From Plumapathes pennacea (lineage: Eukaryota > Cnidaria > Anthozoa > Antipatharia > Myriopathidae): a DNA stretch of 64,000 nucleotides. Made by a program: the position numbers and the translations under genes. Shown piece after piece: positions 1-10,370 of the stretch. The stretch's first letter is position 1. Every line of letters starts with the position of its first letter. Below the pieces are notes generated by a model. The model searched no databases. It had not been told where the DNA came from and saw only the letters and a list, made by a program, of their open reading frames with translations. Location of the stretch: positions 6,620,001-6,684,000 of the forward strand of contig OZ038464.1 in the NCBI GenBank assembly GCA_964036295.1. Direction: 5' to 3'.

Positions 1-352
1 CCTTCAAGAGTTTTCCGACAAGAACGGCGGCGGCGACGAAGCGAGCGGAAAGGACCTCTGGGCGCTCGATGTAGCAACCTCACTTCCATGAGTCTCACTT
101 CGTCGCTGATTGGTTAATCATCTCGTGAACATGGTAACTGAAAGCTGCTAAGTTTTGATTGGTTCTTTTAAACTGGTTTCATCAGTTTTTCTTGACAAAC
201 ACAATGGCAATCGCGAGCGAGAAGAATCGGCATGGAAGTGAGGTTGCTACCTCGCGCGCCCAGGGCTTCCCTCGCCACCGTTCGCCTTTGCCGCTCTCTG
301 CCGAGCCTTCGCCGCTCTTCAATGGCAAGCGAGGAACCTCTGGAACAAGGGT
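1..352. repeat. Interspersed repeat, copy 1 of 2 (other copy 4200-4480)
   Basis: Shares long stretches with 4200-4480, beginning with CCTTCAAGAGTTTTCCGACA. Each copy contains an internal inverted repeat around GCAACCTCACTTCCATG and its complement, so it looks like a foldback or miniature inverted-repeat element. Short open frames across it on both strands are by-products of the repeat. No transposase is visible. Confidence 0.7.
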
Positions 353-430
353 ACCGTTTAATATCTTCTGAGTACATAACTACTGCATGGAAATCTTAGG
401 TATATCTTAACTTATCTTGGCATTTGTCAC

Positions 431-542
431 CTTGTGGCACTGTCCAATGTTTAGCGTCTGGAGATGTTGGCACCTGTGACCCACCAAATGAACTCCTGCC
501 GGGGTTATGTTGAAACATCCAAAGACTTCAAAGATGCGCAAG
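431..542 (-). CDS. LRR exon 8 of the F-box/LRR gene
   Basis: Acceptor CTACCTCAG and donor AAG|GTGACA bound 112 nt. With the two bases carried over from exon 7 the frame reads SLRIFEVFGCFNITPAGV and later LQTLNIGQCHK, a typical Cys-type LRR. It ends in phase 0. The next exon must lie off the left edge, because 1-360 is repeat. Confidence 0.78.
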
Positions 543-3500
543 CTGAGGTAGAGAATGAGAGGTTTAACCAACATAATACGGCCACACTGCCACTACTTTA
601 GAAATAAACACGTTCCCGTGTAATAGAGCCTCATCTAAACACTTGGAAAGTTTGGAGAACACGAGAGTAGCATAGGAAAACCACGAGGATTTCTTTTATA
701 AAATAATTAATCAATAAAGTACATCACGCATCACGTCAGCGTGTAATATACTCTAATCTTACACGGTTGTTTAGCCAATCAGGACGCGTGTAGTGTCATA
801 CCTATTTTATACAGTACCTTTCTACCTAGAAAAACGTTGTCCCCGGGTTTTGATGCTTCCAGAGTAATTATATTGCAATAAAATTGTCTGCTGTTCAATT
901 CCTGACTTTTGACCCAGCGACTTCAACAGGTTCAAAAAGCCACTGCAAACAAGCTTGCATGCTTGAATTATGTAACGGAAACGGACAGATAGTTCGAGTG
1001 AAATTCTACGTCTATTAGTGTATCTGCTTATCTACTTGTAATTTATTCTTCAATGTAATTATAATATAGTCAATCCCGAAATACAAATATAAGCAAACAT
1101 ATCTATCACGTGACCACATATAACAATCATGTGACTACTGACAAATATAGCAACAATACATTGCATCAGGATGTTAAAGTAATCGTGTTATTGCTTTAGT
1201 TTTGCGTTTGCTACGCTTTCCGATTGGTCCTAACAAGTTTAGCAACATTCTTGGCCAATCAAGAGCAAAAGCAATACTCTCACACAAGCAAGTGGCAAAG
1301 GCGTGTTCTCGCACTACTGATTGGCTAGTAAAACCAATCGCAATTATTTGGTTTTGCTCATACTTCTAATTGGTCCGACGTGTTTTTGCTCGCTTCCTTG
1401 ATTGGCTCTATGATTGCTTTGGTTTTGGTTTTCGACAGTTATCGGAAAAGCGCTGTAATACATAATTTTACACTTGAATAGGAAAAACAGCATTTTTCTG
1501 TATTACGAAAACAATTACCAGCTATTCTGTCCACTCCGAATATTAAAAACGCTATTCCGTCTCTTCTACTATCGGGAGCAGAATGGACAAAATACTATCT
1601 CGTTCAATCCGGAATCAGAATAAGTCCCAAAAGAACACAACTACTTTAAACGGAATAGTTCCAAAAGAACGCGCCATGCGTAAAAGCTAAGATGTTTGTA
1701 CTATAACAACAGGCATGTTTGTGTTATATTAGAACTTCTATATAGCGTAATTCCGTTCTAGACCAGCTTACCTCTCTCCGTGTCTATTTGCGACGCTTTC
1801 TAAGGATCCATCGGTGACAGCCTGGCAGCCATTGAGGCACAAGCATTCTAACCTTCAGAACAAAATAACGCCAGGTTTACAAACACGGCTTTTACCTTCA
1901 GAAAAGGCAATGACCTTTCAGTGCACTGAATTGGACCGAGAATTGCCCGGAATTTGAGACTACAGTAGAACCCGCCCACTCGGTAATCTTGGACTCCCCG
2001 CTATCTCGAACAGACTCTGATTTCCCTCGCAAATGAACTTGGTAGAACCCCGCTATCTCAATCCCCCACTATCGCGAACTATTTCTCGCTTCCCTTGAGA
2101 GTTCGAAATAGCGGGGTTATACTGTATATGTTTCTGCCCGAACAGCGATCGCTGATGAAACTGGAGTCGCTACCAAAATATGACGCGTGCAGACCAAACT
2201 GCGGGAAACAATTAAAAAAAAAAAAAAAAAAAAAAAGTAAGGTGTCTTTATTTATACACGGTAAGTAATTCAGCAGAGATGGTGGGGCCGTGTTTCAAAC
2301 TCAACGTAAATCAGTTAAAAACCCCAACTGCTCGAAGGCTACCCAGTTGGCTATTTACATAACGTGGCCGAGGATTTGAACGCGGGGCTACCGTGTTACA
2401 AATTCAGTTAGTGCTCAGAGCGGGACTTGAACCTGGGACCTCCGGATTTCAAGTCCGGCGCCCTAACCACTCCGCCACGCCGCCTCCTTTTCTACGAAAA
2501 TGCCATTGTAAATTGACAAAGTAACCAGTTTCTTTTCTCCGCTACAAATTTTCTGCCGTGCTGCATTTGGTCGGGTATGTCACGGATGATACTACCCTTT
2601 CACTCCCAAGCTCAAACTACAGATTCTCTCAACCTTGTGACTGGAAAATGTATGAGTGATGTAGTGAGAATTGACAGCTTTCATCAGAGTACACCATGAA
2701 GTGGGCCTCTGTGTATAAACCCTCACATATAAGCTATATATAAGTATGTGTCGCCATAAAGAGTATTGTTTCCAATCATTTTCGTCTAAAATAGGGCATC
2801 GATTTTGTCTCTTGATCTGTAATAAGGTAGTAGATTTGCTTAATTTGGTATACGGTTTGAAATAGGGTGCAAATTTACGAGATATAGGTCTAAAATAGGG
2901 CAAAAATGTTGGCATTAGGTCTAAAAGGGGAAGCATTTTGGAACACAAGTCTGAAATAGGGTCGAAAAATCGTAACAGAGGATATAGCACGGCGAGGCGA
3001 AGATATGAATTCTATTTACGAGTGGTAAAAGCAACACCTTACGATTGAGCGCTGCGCGAGTGAGTAAAAATATTGTTTTTACTACGAGAAAATAAAATCC
3101 ATATCTTCAAGCCGCCGTGTAATTTTCTTTTTATTTGTATAAAGGCACGAGTGTTTTACGAGAAAATGCACAATCAACCGTGCAAAAGTGGAAAATGATG
3201 CCATCGATATCCTCACTAGTGAAGATTTGGAAAATACGCCACTCGGGTCCCGGATGTAGTTTCGAATGGATTTTACACACCGTATATTTTCCAGTAAAAC
3301 ACTCGTGTCTCTATATATATTTTGGTCTGGAATAGGGTAAAGGTTTTCAGAACCGGACGGCACACCCCCACCCAAAATTTTGAGGAGTACCCCCTCCCCC
3401 ACTATAAGTATAAATCTAATTTCTGCCTTGTTAAAAACATTACAACAAACCTTTTAACACTTTCAACTAAAGCTCGCACTCCATTGTCGCTGACATTGCT

Positions 3501-6500
3501 CCAGCTGGCGTCAATAACCTTGACCTTCGGGCACCTTGCTGCCACGTGTAACAAGATGGATTCACCAATCAACTCACCACCAGAGCAGCCACTGAAGTCT
3601 AGCTCCTGCAGCCCACCAAACAATATTACATTAGAAAATGGCTGAACCCAATGAAATTTGACTTCTGATAACACAAGAAAAGCAATTTTTTTTTTTTTTT
3701 TTTTTTTTTTTTGTCGCGACATGTCCCCGGCCTCTTATGGAAAGTAAAATGACGTTTCCTGATTAGTCCACTTTGATGCTGTCGCGGGGACATGTTGCCC
3801 GATCGAGTTTCCCCTTGATACGAAGAGCACACTACGACTTTTTTCGATTTTGGCCGCGCGAAAAAATGGGGCGAGCGCAAAAATTGGGGCGAGGAGGAGG
3901 GGGGGGGGGAAGAAGGAAACGTATATATTACCTCCAAAGTGTCTCCACACTGTCTGAAAAGCGACCTGAGCCCTTGGGAAGTGACTGTCTCCCCGTGACA
4001 GTAGGAGATTGTCAGGCTGGCAGGATGGCGCTTTCCGATGGACTCCAAGCTGCCATCAGTCAAGCATGTCTTCTTTCTGATTGTTATTGTTTGCCCTGAA
4101 ATGATGTTACACATCTTTTTTCATTTATTTATCTATTTATTTTTTAATACCTTTATTTGAACAACCCCTACCCTGGTTCCATAGGTCCTTATATTTCTCC
4201 TTCAAGAGTTTTCCGACAAGAACGGCGGCGACGAAGCGAGCGGTAAGGACCTCTGGGCGCGCGAAGTTAGCAACCTCACTTCCATGAGTTCAGATGAACT
4301 TCGTTGCTGATTGGTTAATATTTGACAAACACAATGCCGATTGCGAGCGAAAAGAACTGGCATGGAAGTGAGGTTGCTACCTCGCGCGCCCGGAGGTTTC
4401 CTCGCCACCTTCCTCTTTGCCACTAATTCCGAGCCTTCGCCGCTATTCATTGGCAAGCGTGGAAACACTGGAACCAGGGTAAACAATCCCACCTATTGTT
4501 TACACAATTCATTCCCCTATATTTCCCATAAAGGCTCAAACAACCCCATCTATTGTTTACACAATTCATTCCCCTATATTTCCAATAAAGGCCCAAACAA
4601 CCCCATTTACTGTTTACACAATTTATTCCTCTATATTTCCTATGTAGGGCCATTTCGCTGAACAGGGTATGGTTTTCAGGGTTCTCTGTTCAAAGAAATG
4701 CTTGTAAATTGAGAAAAAAAAAGGGGGTCCAGTTCTAAACAGGGTTGCAACCTAAAGCATTTTTGACTTTGACAGGGTAGTGAAATTTACAAATTTGTGT
4801 CTTAAACAGGTTTGAGGGCAACAGCAAAACTCCCCATCTAATTTTAACCCTTTCACTCCCAAGAGTGACCAACTTCAGTTTCTCACCAGAAATATATCAC
4901 TTGGCTTTTGATGTTCAGATAAAAACTGATTAAACTATTAATTCTCACTACATCGCTCATACAGTTCTCTCTTAAAGGTTAGGAGAATCTGTATTTTGAA
5001 CTTGGGAGTGAAAGGGTTAAACCAGATCATTTAGACAGGCACAGTGGGTAGGTATAATTAGATAGGTACTGTGCATAGAGCCATTTTTGCATGACAGTCA
5101 AAAGTAATTGTGTGATTGCTTTGGTTTTGCATTTGCTAGGCTTACCGTTGGTCCTAACAAGTCTAGAAATATTCTTGGCCAATCAAGAGCAAAACCAAAA
5201 CCTGGTTGCAATATTCTAACACAAGAAAGCAAGTGCCAATGGCACTTTCTCACACTGCTAATTGGTTAGTGAAACCAACCGCAATTACTTAGTTTTGGTT
5301 TTGGTTTTGCTCATACTATATCTCTAATTGGTTGGACATGTGTTTGCTCCCCTCATGGATTGGCTCTGTGATTGCCTTGTTTTGGTTTCGACAGCCATCC
5401 AAAAAGCATTCCATACATGTACCATATGATATGATGGTGGTGGTGCTACTTACACAGTGCATTGTCCATGGCAATTCTGTAAAACTGTCGACAAACCAAA
5501 GAGGAAGTAACAAGCATTCCTTGTGACAGGTAGGAGAAGATGTGGAGAAGAAGTTCATCAGGCAAACACAGGTAGGGCAGAGGATCACTCTCACGCTGAG
5601 AACGAATCTGTCAAGTTAAGCAGAGCAAAGCTTGTTTACTTGACCAACAGATCTTCTTTGGGAGGGTAAACAAGAAAAATAGATTATCTAATTCTGGTCT
5701 AGTCAAACAATTGTGGGCTTAGAATCTTCATGCCTGTATAAAAAACAGTCATGTTTATAAATTCTTCTCCAGTTGAATTACCCACCCATCATACCAAACA
5801 AATAAATAAAAATATTAGTGACCTAACCTTTTCAAGGCCCCAGTTGGTTAAATTTATAATGGTTATCAATGCTTAATTCAGATTTTGCATTATCTACAAC
5901 CTTCCAAGTGAAGAATTCTTCTAAAACTTTTAAGTTAAAACTCTTTCACTCCTAAGAGTGATCCACTTTGACTTTCTTCTTCAGTTTCTCACTAGACACA
6001 CACAGCTTTTGATACCTTGCTAACAAAAAAACTGATTATACTATCAATGAATTCTCACTACTTTCCTCATACATTCTACTCTTAAAAGAATAGGATCTGC
6101 ATTTTAAGCTCAGGAATGAATGGGTAAAACAAACCTGACTAAAAAAAATTTTAATTAAGAAAAAAAACAAAAAAAACAGACATCCATTCCTTAAATGATT
6201 GAGAAAGGCAAATTAGTTGACCCTGGATGAGCCTGATCAAACACTGAGTGGTTGCTTTTTTTTAATCTTAATTGAACAATTTTGTTGCAATAAAAAAGCA
6301 TAATTATATAGTACTAACCAAGGTCAGGATTCTTTCGTAGCTACCCACATCTGTTAAAAAAAAAATACAAAAAACAAATTAGCACACCAATGTTGCAGTT
6401 TAACTCCAGAGTGATCAACTTGCCCTCAGGGTGATTGTTGGATGTAGTTTGGATGTCTGGATTCAGTCATGTGACAACTGATAGCCAATTAAATGCGATC

Positions 6501-9500
6501 ATGTACTCAGCATGTGGGTGTTTGCTGAAGCCACTCGAACAAAAGTTTACTTTGGTTTTCTCAAATAACTAAACAATTTTTAATGTGGCTAAATGTAATT
6601 TAGGCAAAGTTAGCATCAAGACAATTGCTTGTCAGCAGTCGCTCCCCACAGCAGGGGTGTCCCGTGGCTTTCTTGGGCTTATCACATGCTTAACAGTCAA
6701 TTCTTGCAGAGCAGATGCTACAGAACAGAAGCTTGATTGTAGCAAAATCAATTTTGCCCCTCCCACCTCTCCCCCGTGGTAAGTTAGGTTTAGATCTCCA
6801 CTGATTATCAGTGTGGCAGGTGCCTGGTAGTGGGCTGTGGCAGGGTTGCCATGGGTACCTCCTTGGGCCCTCAAATACTGTACTGTGCTTAGCACTAACT
6901 CCCTCACCAGGGACCTACCCCCAAACCCCACATTTGCGAGGATGTTAAAAGATGAAAGCAACATTGTATGTCAAGGAATCAACACTCACCCTGTAAATTA
7001 AGTGGTGGGACTATAGACTTGGTTGGAAGTACGTCATGTAACTCTTTCCTCACAGCAAATGATGAATGCACCTGCACAAATCATAATCATGGTATATGTA
7101 CAATAATGTAAGAAGGTACTTACATTGTTGAGTAACACCACAAACATATTGGTGATCAGCTCAGCCCATAAGGAGTGTCACAGATGTGTTATTAGCATTT
7201 TACTGGACATACACTGTACACAGTAATTTGGGCAATGAAATGAACATGACTATGTGGTGAAAATACAAAGGTCCTCTAAAAAATAAATATATTACTATTG
7301 GGACCCCTGTAAAATACAAGGGTCATCAGATTCTTTTTCCTTTGCTATTTTATATCTTTCATTTTCCCTATTTGAAGTCTATTTTGAGCATCTTGGATAT
7401 ATTTTACAGTGTCAATACAAGCTTCTCTGTAGCCAAATGTACAGCTCAGTGAATCGGTGATTGCAGACTTTAACATCTCCCTGTTTTCAACCATGGCTTG
7501 TGGGATGTGTAACTTCTAAGATAGCTTTTTGATGACATGATGTGAAAATGCCCTATATAGCACACAAATGGGGAACTGTAACATACCTGTGAGCTGGTTC
7601 TTTGCTCCATGTTTTCCTTCTCATTAAAACCCCACTCCACATTGTTATTCTGTGTCATTTGTGCTGAATAACTCCCAGAGTTTCCTTTTGCAAGCTGGCT
7701 ACCAGTTGATTCTGACAAACTGGCTACACTGCAGTGTTTATTCACAGTGGATCGCAGTGCTTGATCAGGTGTTTGTTCAATTGGCAAGCTTGAAGGCTTG
7801 GACAGTTCTGAAGAATCATAGGAGCTCCACGCAATACTTGAGCGCAACCAGCGACGTTTGTAGTCCAAACCACTTTGAGAACATCTACCCTCAGCAAAAG
7901 CCAGTGAATTGTCCAAACGGTTTGATAAGTCTTCCACACTTTTCACACTGTGCTCTTCCTTACTGCTGGACACTCGACTCTTGACCATACCACTTGTATC
8001 TGCAACTGCAGTGTCCGATTTCAGTGTCTCCCATATAAGACTCTTTGTTTGTGTGCACTGTTTCTCATACTCCTTCTCTTGCTTAACTGTTAGAAGTGAA
8101 GATTTCACAGTAATAAGGGCACTTCCACATTCAATACACCAATTTGCAGCCTTGCTGTTTACTTCGTGACACTTTGGGCAAATCTTGGCCTTCAAATTTC
8201 CCTTTGTTGCTGACATTAGCTTGTCATCTGATGAATAGGATGTGGCAGTGTTATTATCCCCCTTGTCTCCTTTACTTCCTAACTGGAAACGCCTGACAGA
8301 AGGCTCCTTATAAAGGTCTGAAGTTTCATAACTACATGTAGCTAAAGTTGAGCCTTTATTCAGACAGTTTGCAGCTCCTTCATGTTGGCTCGATTTTGTC
8401 ACAGAAGAGAAAGCTAATGTATCCAGCTGGTTGGATGTTTTCATGAATTCAGTCAACTCATTTAAAATTGTCTCTTTTCCTCTCTTCTCTGTGTGTTTGT
8501 TACCTTTGTCATCAAATAAATCAGTTCTTTTGTGTCTCTTATAAACTTCACTTGATGTGACACTCTTGGACCCTGGCAAGCTGTCCTCTGAGCCAAACAT
8601 GTCTGAACAAGTGTACAAAGAGCCAGAAATCTGTGGTTCTGGAAAACTTCTTCTATTAGGATGTTCCACATCCATAACAGGTTGCTCCTGTGATTGAGAC
8701 GTTTCATTCACTCGAGTGTTTTCACACAATAAGTGTTTTGGCAAGGTAGCAGTGTTTGATATTTGATTAGGAAAACAAGCCAATGAAGTAGCTAAATCAG
8801 CTTTGTGTAACGTTCTACTTGAATCTTTCGGTCCATACACAAGTCTCTTGTTTGAACACGGGAGGTTAATGTAAGGCTTCAGGTCTATCTCTCCAGATTT
8901 CACAGCGTCTTTCAAACCCCATAGATCAAGTCTGATTTCGTCGTCTTCACCACAACTTCTTGGACTAATGTTCTCGTAAACTTCATGTGAATCAAGGCTT
9001 GAATCATATCGGAAATCGTGCCTGTTCGACACACCATGATCAGCGCTTGCTGCATCCAAACGAACGACATTACATTTCGAATTCTCCCGTCTTATACTCT
9101 TCCATTCCGTCGCATCGTCCTTGTGTAGTACATCCGAGACTTGCTCAAAATATTCCAATCTTTTTTGTCGTATTAGATCTAAATTCACCCGAGGTGAAGG
9201 CTTGTTCAGAGGGAACTGGGCTTTATCATGCCTTTCTTCTTCGTCGTTCGATGAACACGAGTGAGCAGTTCCAGCAAAAACGCCACGGGCGCATTCGGTT
9301 CCACTGTCCACATATTCTGCGTGTATGAACTTCTCAGGTCGTACTTCCCCTTTAGCTGCCACCAAACAAGCTCCTTCAGCACGTTCGTTCCGGCTATTAA
9401 CAGCCTGCAGATCATCAAGAAACGCTACACTACAATTCTCACTGCTGTCAATTTCCAACGAATTCTTATCTTCCGACAGTCGAGCGAGAAGAGAGCATTC

Positions 9501-9578
9501 GAGACGCTGGACCCACTCTGATGCCAAGTTCTGAGCCTCGTCATCGTCGAAAGATTCATTATTTTTTGTGAAGTTCAT
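431..9578 (-). CDS. F-box/LRR protein with N-terminal zinc ribbon (3' partial)
   Basis: Spliced minus-strand gene, open at the left edge. Exons in gene order: 7587-9578, 6990-7071, 6319-6350, 5454-5595, 3932-4095, 3451-3605, 1772-1852 and 431-542. All have AG/GT borders and matching phase, giving 920 codons. The start at 9578 opens the long first frame. The first 664 residues are largely low-complexity and Ser-rich, with a C4 zinc ribbon near residues 464-490 (CPKC...CIEC). An F-box follows at about 703-750, then at least four LRRs of the Cys-containing FBXL/AMN1 type. In this family the F-box binds Skp1 of an SCF ubiquitin ligase and the LRRs recruit substrate; applying that here is inference. 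The zinc ribbon plus long disordered N-terminus is unusual for FBXL proteins and I do not recognise a named orthologue. Introns are packed with miniature transposons. Confidence 0.82.
560..1770. other. Intron with repeat fragments
   Basis: No exon is visible here. At 1060-1160 there is a degenerate piece of the AATCCCGAAA / CACGTGACCAC element seen complete near 53.7-54.2 kb. At 1175-1445 lies a repeat shared with 5100-5400. At 1530-1660 there is an inverted repeat around ATTCCG/CGGAAT. The remainder is AT-rich and unremarkable. Confidence 0.5.
1175..1445. repeat. Interspersed repeat (GATTGCTTTGGTTTTG family)
   Basis: Matches 5100-5400 along most of its length, including TTGGCCAATCAAGAGC. 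Shorter related stretches occur at about 49466-49577 and 61719-61829. It has internal ATTGG/CCAAT symmetry. It is non-coding on both strands. Confidence 0.65.
1772..1852 (-). CDS. LRR exon 7 of the F-box/LRR gene
   Basis: An 81-nt exon, exactly one 27-residue LRR. It reads LECLCLNGCQAVTDGSLESV with an in-phase carry-over (AG+G = Arg) from exon 6. The donor is GAGAG|GTAAGC. The motif TDGSLES recurs in exon 5, showing tandem LRR ancestry. Confidence 0.8.
1963..2124. mobile_element. Pogo/Tigger-like miniature element
   Basis: Terminal inverted repeats CAGTAGAACCCG and GCGGGGTTATACTG, each flanked by TA. The inside is built from CCCCGCTATCTCGAA-type words. TA target duplication plus CAGT(A/G)GAACC ends is typical of Tigger/pogo non-autonomous copies. 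A second, less complete relative is at 26586-27010. Confidence 0.6.
2214..2236. repeat. Poly-A tract
   Basis: A run of more than 20 adenines. It lies about 170 bp from the tRNA-like segment at 2405-2487, but in the wrong orientation to be its tail. Confidence 0.7.
2405..2487 (-). repeat. tRNA-derived SINE head (tRNA-Ser-like)
   Basis: On the minus strand there is an A box (TGGCGGAGTGG), an anticodon-stem-like CCGGACTTGAAATCCGG with TGA in the loop, and a B box (GGTTCAAGTCC). The T-stem does not pair properly and the long variable arm of a true tRNA-Ser is missing. It is therefore better read as a tRNA-derived SINE or tRNA pseudogene than a working tRNA. Confidence 0.55.
2580..3000. repeat. 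Repeat fragments in intron
   Basis: The left part (about 2590-2670) resembles the CCCTTTCACTCCC element of 4848-5016 in reversed form. From 2790 the repeated AATAGGG words resemble the degenerate ends of the poly-G element seen whole at 11123-11528. The open frame on the minus strand shows no protein-like features. Confidence 0.4.
3451..3605 (-). CDS. LRR exon 6 of the F-box/LRR gene
   Basis: Donor AAAAG|GTTTGT. The preferred acceptor is GGGCTGCAG before GAGCTAGAC, giving 155 nt that continue exon 5 as TLE|ELDFSGCSGG, a classic LRR join. It also contains CPKVKVIDASWSNVSDNGV, a second LRR. An alternative acceptor 36 nt upstream (exon end 3641) is also in frame and would add 12 residues. Confidence 0.8.
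3687..3712. repeat. Poly-T tract
   Basis: A run of about 26 thymines close to the acceptor side of LRR exon 6, within the intron. It could be a retroposon tail or a simple repeat. Confidence 0.6.
3932..4095 (-). CDS. Exon 5: F-box end and first LRRs
   Basis: Acceptor TTTCAG|GGC and donor GAG|GTAATA give 164 nt. The single T left over from exon 4 plus GG makes Trp, so the join reads NALW, as expected at the end of an F-box. The exon continues with TDGSLESIGKRHPASLTI and VTSQGLRSLFRQCGDTLE, two LRRs. A G-rich run at 3896-3909 follows just past the donor. Confidence 0.82.
4200..4480. repeat. Interspersed repeat, copy 2 (see 1-352)
   Basis: Near-parallel copy of 1-352 with internal deletions. 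It keeps the inverted pair TTAGCAACCTCACTTCCATG / CATGGAAGTGAGGTTGC. Confidence 0.7.
4482..4652. repeat. Tandem repeat, three 57-bp units
   Basis: Three adjacent units built on ATTGTTTACACAATTCATTC and CCCTATATTTCC. The period of 57 is divisible by three, so repeating open frames appear on both strands (for example NNPIYCLHNSFPYIS). I read these as artefacts of the repeat, not genes. Confidence 0.8.
4848..5016. mobile_element. 169-bp MITE flanked by TTAA
   Basis: Inverted ends CCCTTTCACTCCCAAG / CTTGGGAGTGAAAGGG are flanked on both sides by TTAA (4844-4847 and 5017-5020). A diverged copy lies at about 5935-6126. TTAA targets are characteristic of piggyBac-type transposition; no transposase is present. 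Confidence 0.7.
5100..5400. repeat. Interspersed repeat, second copy of 1175-1445 family
   Basis: Same order of words as at 1175-1445 (TTGCTTTGGTTTTGC, CTTGGCCAATCAAGAGC, TTAGTTTTGG). It lies in the intron just 3' of the F-box exon. Confidence 0.65.
5454..5595 (-). CDS. F-box exon (exon 4)
   Basis: Acceptor CGTTCTCAG and donor CTGT|GTAAGT bound 142 nt. The translation contains LPDELLLHIFSYLSQGMLV followed by SLVCRQFYRIAMDNAL. This matches the F-box pattern (LPDEhLhxIFsYL...hxxVCrxFyxha), with the closing Trp supplied by the next exon. This motif identifies the gene. Confidence 0.88.
5935..6126. mobile_element. Diverged copy of the TTAA-flanked MITE
   Basis: Starts CTCTTTCACTCCTAAGAGTG and ends near AGCTCAGGAATGAATGGG. 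Internal words match 4848-5016 (CTTTTGAT, ACTGATTA, AATTCTCACTA). The right end is degenerate. Confidence 0.6.
6319..6350 (-). CDS. Micro-exon 3 of the F-box/LRR gene
   Basis: A 32-nt exon between a T-rich acceptor ending AACAG and donor TTG|GTTAGT. With G carried over from exon 2 it encodes DVGSYERILTL and ends in phase 0, matching the F-box exon. The exact phase fit on both sides is the main support. Confidence 0.72.
6990..7071 (-). CDS. Exon 2 of the F-box/LRR gene
   Basis: Acceptor TTGTGCAG and donor CAGG|GTGAGT give 82 nt. It encodes VHSSFAVRKELHDVLPTKS and further Pro-rich linker, ending with one carried base. It joins exon 1 in phase 0. Confidence 0.75.
7587..9578 (-). CDS. Long first coding exon with C4 zinc ribbon
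   Basis: A single 1992-nt open exon from ATG at 9578 to donor CACAG|GTATGT. It encodes 664 mostly charged and Ser-rich, probably disordered residues with conserved-looking islands. These include an N-terminal acidic helix (ASEWVQRLECSLLARL), LDLIRQKRLEYFEQV near 133-150, a zinc ribbon with two CxxC pairs near 464-490 (CPKC, then CIEC), and RRWLRSSIAWSSYD near 580. Zinc ribbons of this kind often bind protein or ubiquitin-like partners; that is only a family-level hint. Confidence 0.85.
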
Positions 9579-9754
9579 GGAACTTCGAGTAAATTACAGT
9601 ACATGTACCGTTGTTAGACCCAATCGTTGTTGTTATTTTTCGCTGTCTGGCAACTCGAAGCCAGGCTACCAAGCTGGTACTCGGGGAATCCGCGCGCTGT
9701 GTGACGAGTTTTCGGCGTCTCATTGATTATCCCTGTCTAACACAAAGTACTTTA

Positions 9755-10050
9755 GTTTTTGACCCTGTTCAAGACTGGACCAAAAGTACCCTATTCAAGA
9801 CAGAGTTAGCCTACGTTGAGCGCGTTTCCACTGGAGCATACGAAAAAATGACGCGACAATTGGGCAAGTGCAAAAATGTGGTCGAGGGGGGAGGGGAGGG
9901 GAGGAGGAGAAGATTTTCGGAAGATACCCCTCGTCAAGACAAGAAAATGTAAAACTATATACCCTGTTTAGGACAGAGGACCCTGAAAACAATACCCTAT
10001 CAAGCGGAACGTCCCTATATAGGAAATATATGGGAGCAGCACCCCTGGGG
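9755..10050. repeat. Copy of poly-G-ended element between divergent starts
   Basis: Shares ACCCTGTTCAAGAC, CGTTTCCACTGGAGCATACG and GGAACGTCCCTATATAGG with 11123-11528. It occupies part of the 765-bp interval between the minus-strand ATG at 9578 and the plus-strand ATG at 10344, so it sits inside the presumed bidirectional promoter. Confidence 0.65.
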
Positions 10051-10343
10051 CGACTGTTTATGTTACAAGAGTCAGGGGAATGTTTATGACACGAATAATG
10101 CAAATAAAATGAACGAAACTTTCCTGGTATGTTTATCTGCGTTTCAAGTGTCTGTAGAAATTTTAGCCTATTTCTGCAGTTTCTGTATCCGCAAAAGCTT
10201 GCACTTAGGCAATTTCTAAACATTTTTATGACATAGCAGATGAATCCGGAATTTGGGGAGTCCGGGGATCCGTTGAGACATCGGTGAAACTTTATGTTAC
10301 TCGTACTAGTTTCCATTCTCTTTTCAGCATCACAATATTCAAA

Positions 10344-10370
10344 ATGGCGGATTTTGTTAGTGAGGAAGAG
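10344..10370 (+). CDS. First coding exon of a divergent gene (tentative)
   Basis: A good start context (TTCAAAATGGCGG) opens MADFVSEEE, followed immediately by a consensus donor GAG|GTGAGT. It ends in phase 0. It lies head-to-head with the F-box/LRR gene. A strong acceptor (CTTTTTACATTTCAG) at 11641 could give a second exon (11642-11686, DRADFHKLPQVIRK then stop). That would make a product of only 23 residues, so further exons or another acceptor may exist. I do not recognise the protein. Confidence 0.42.

Noticed and set aside
2405-2487. Functional tRNA-Ser gene
   Set aside because: The T-stem does not pair, the acceptor stem is poor and the long variable arm is absent.
4341-4661. Open frames with a 19-residue repeat (NNPIYCLHNS...) on the plus strand and a mirror on the minus strand
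   Set aside because: The 57-bp tandem repeat has a period divisible by three, so frames stay open on both strands by chance. There is no start context or splice structure.
6632-6964. 110-codon minus-strand frame between F-box/LRR exons 2 and 3
   Set aside because: No splice borders in phase with the neighbouring exons, while exon 2 (6990-7071) joins exon 3 (6319-6350) directly and exactly in phase.
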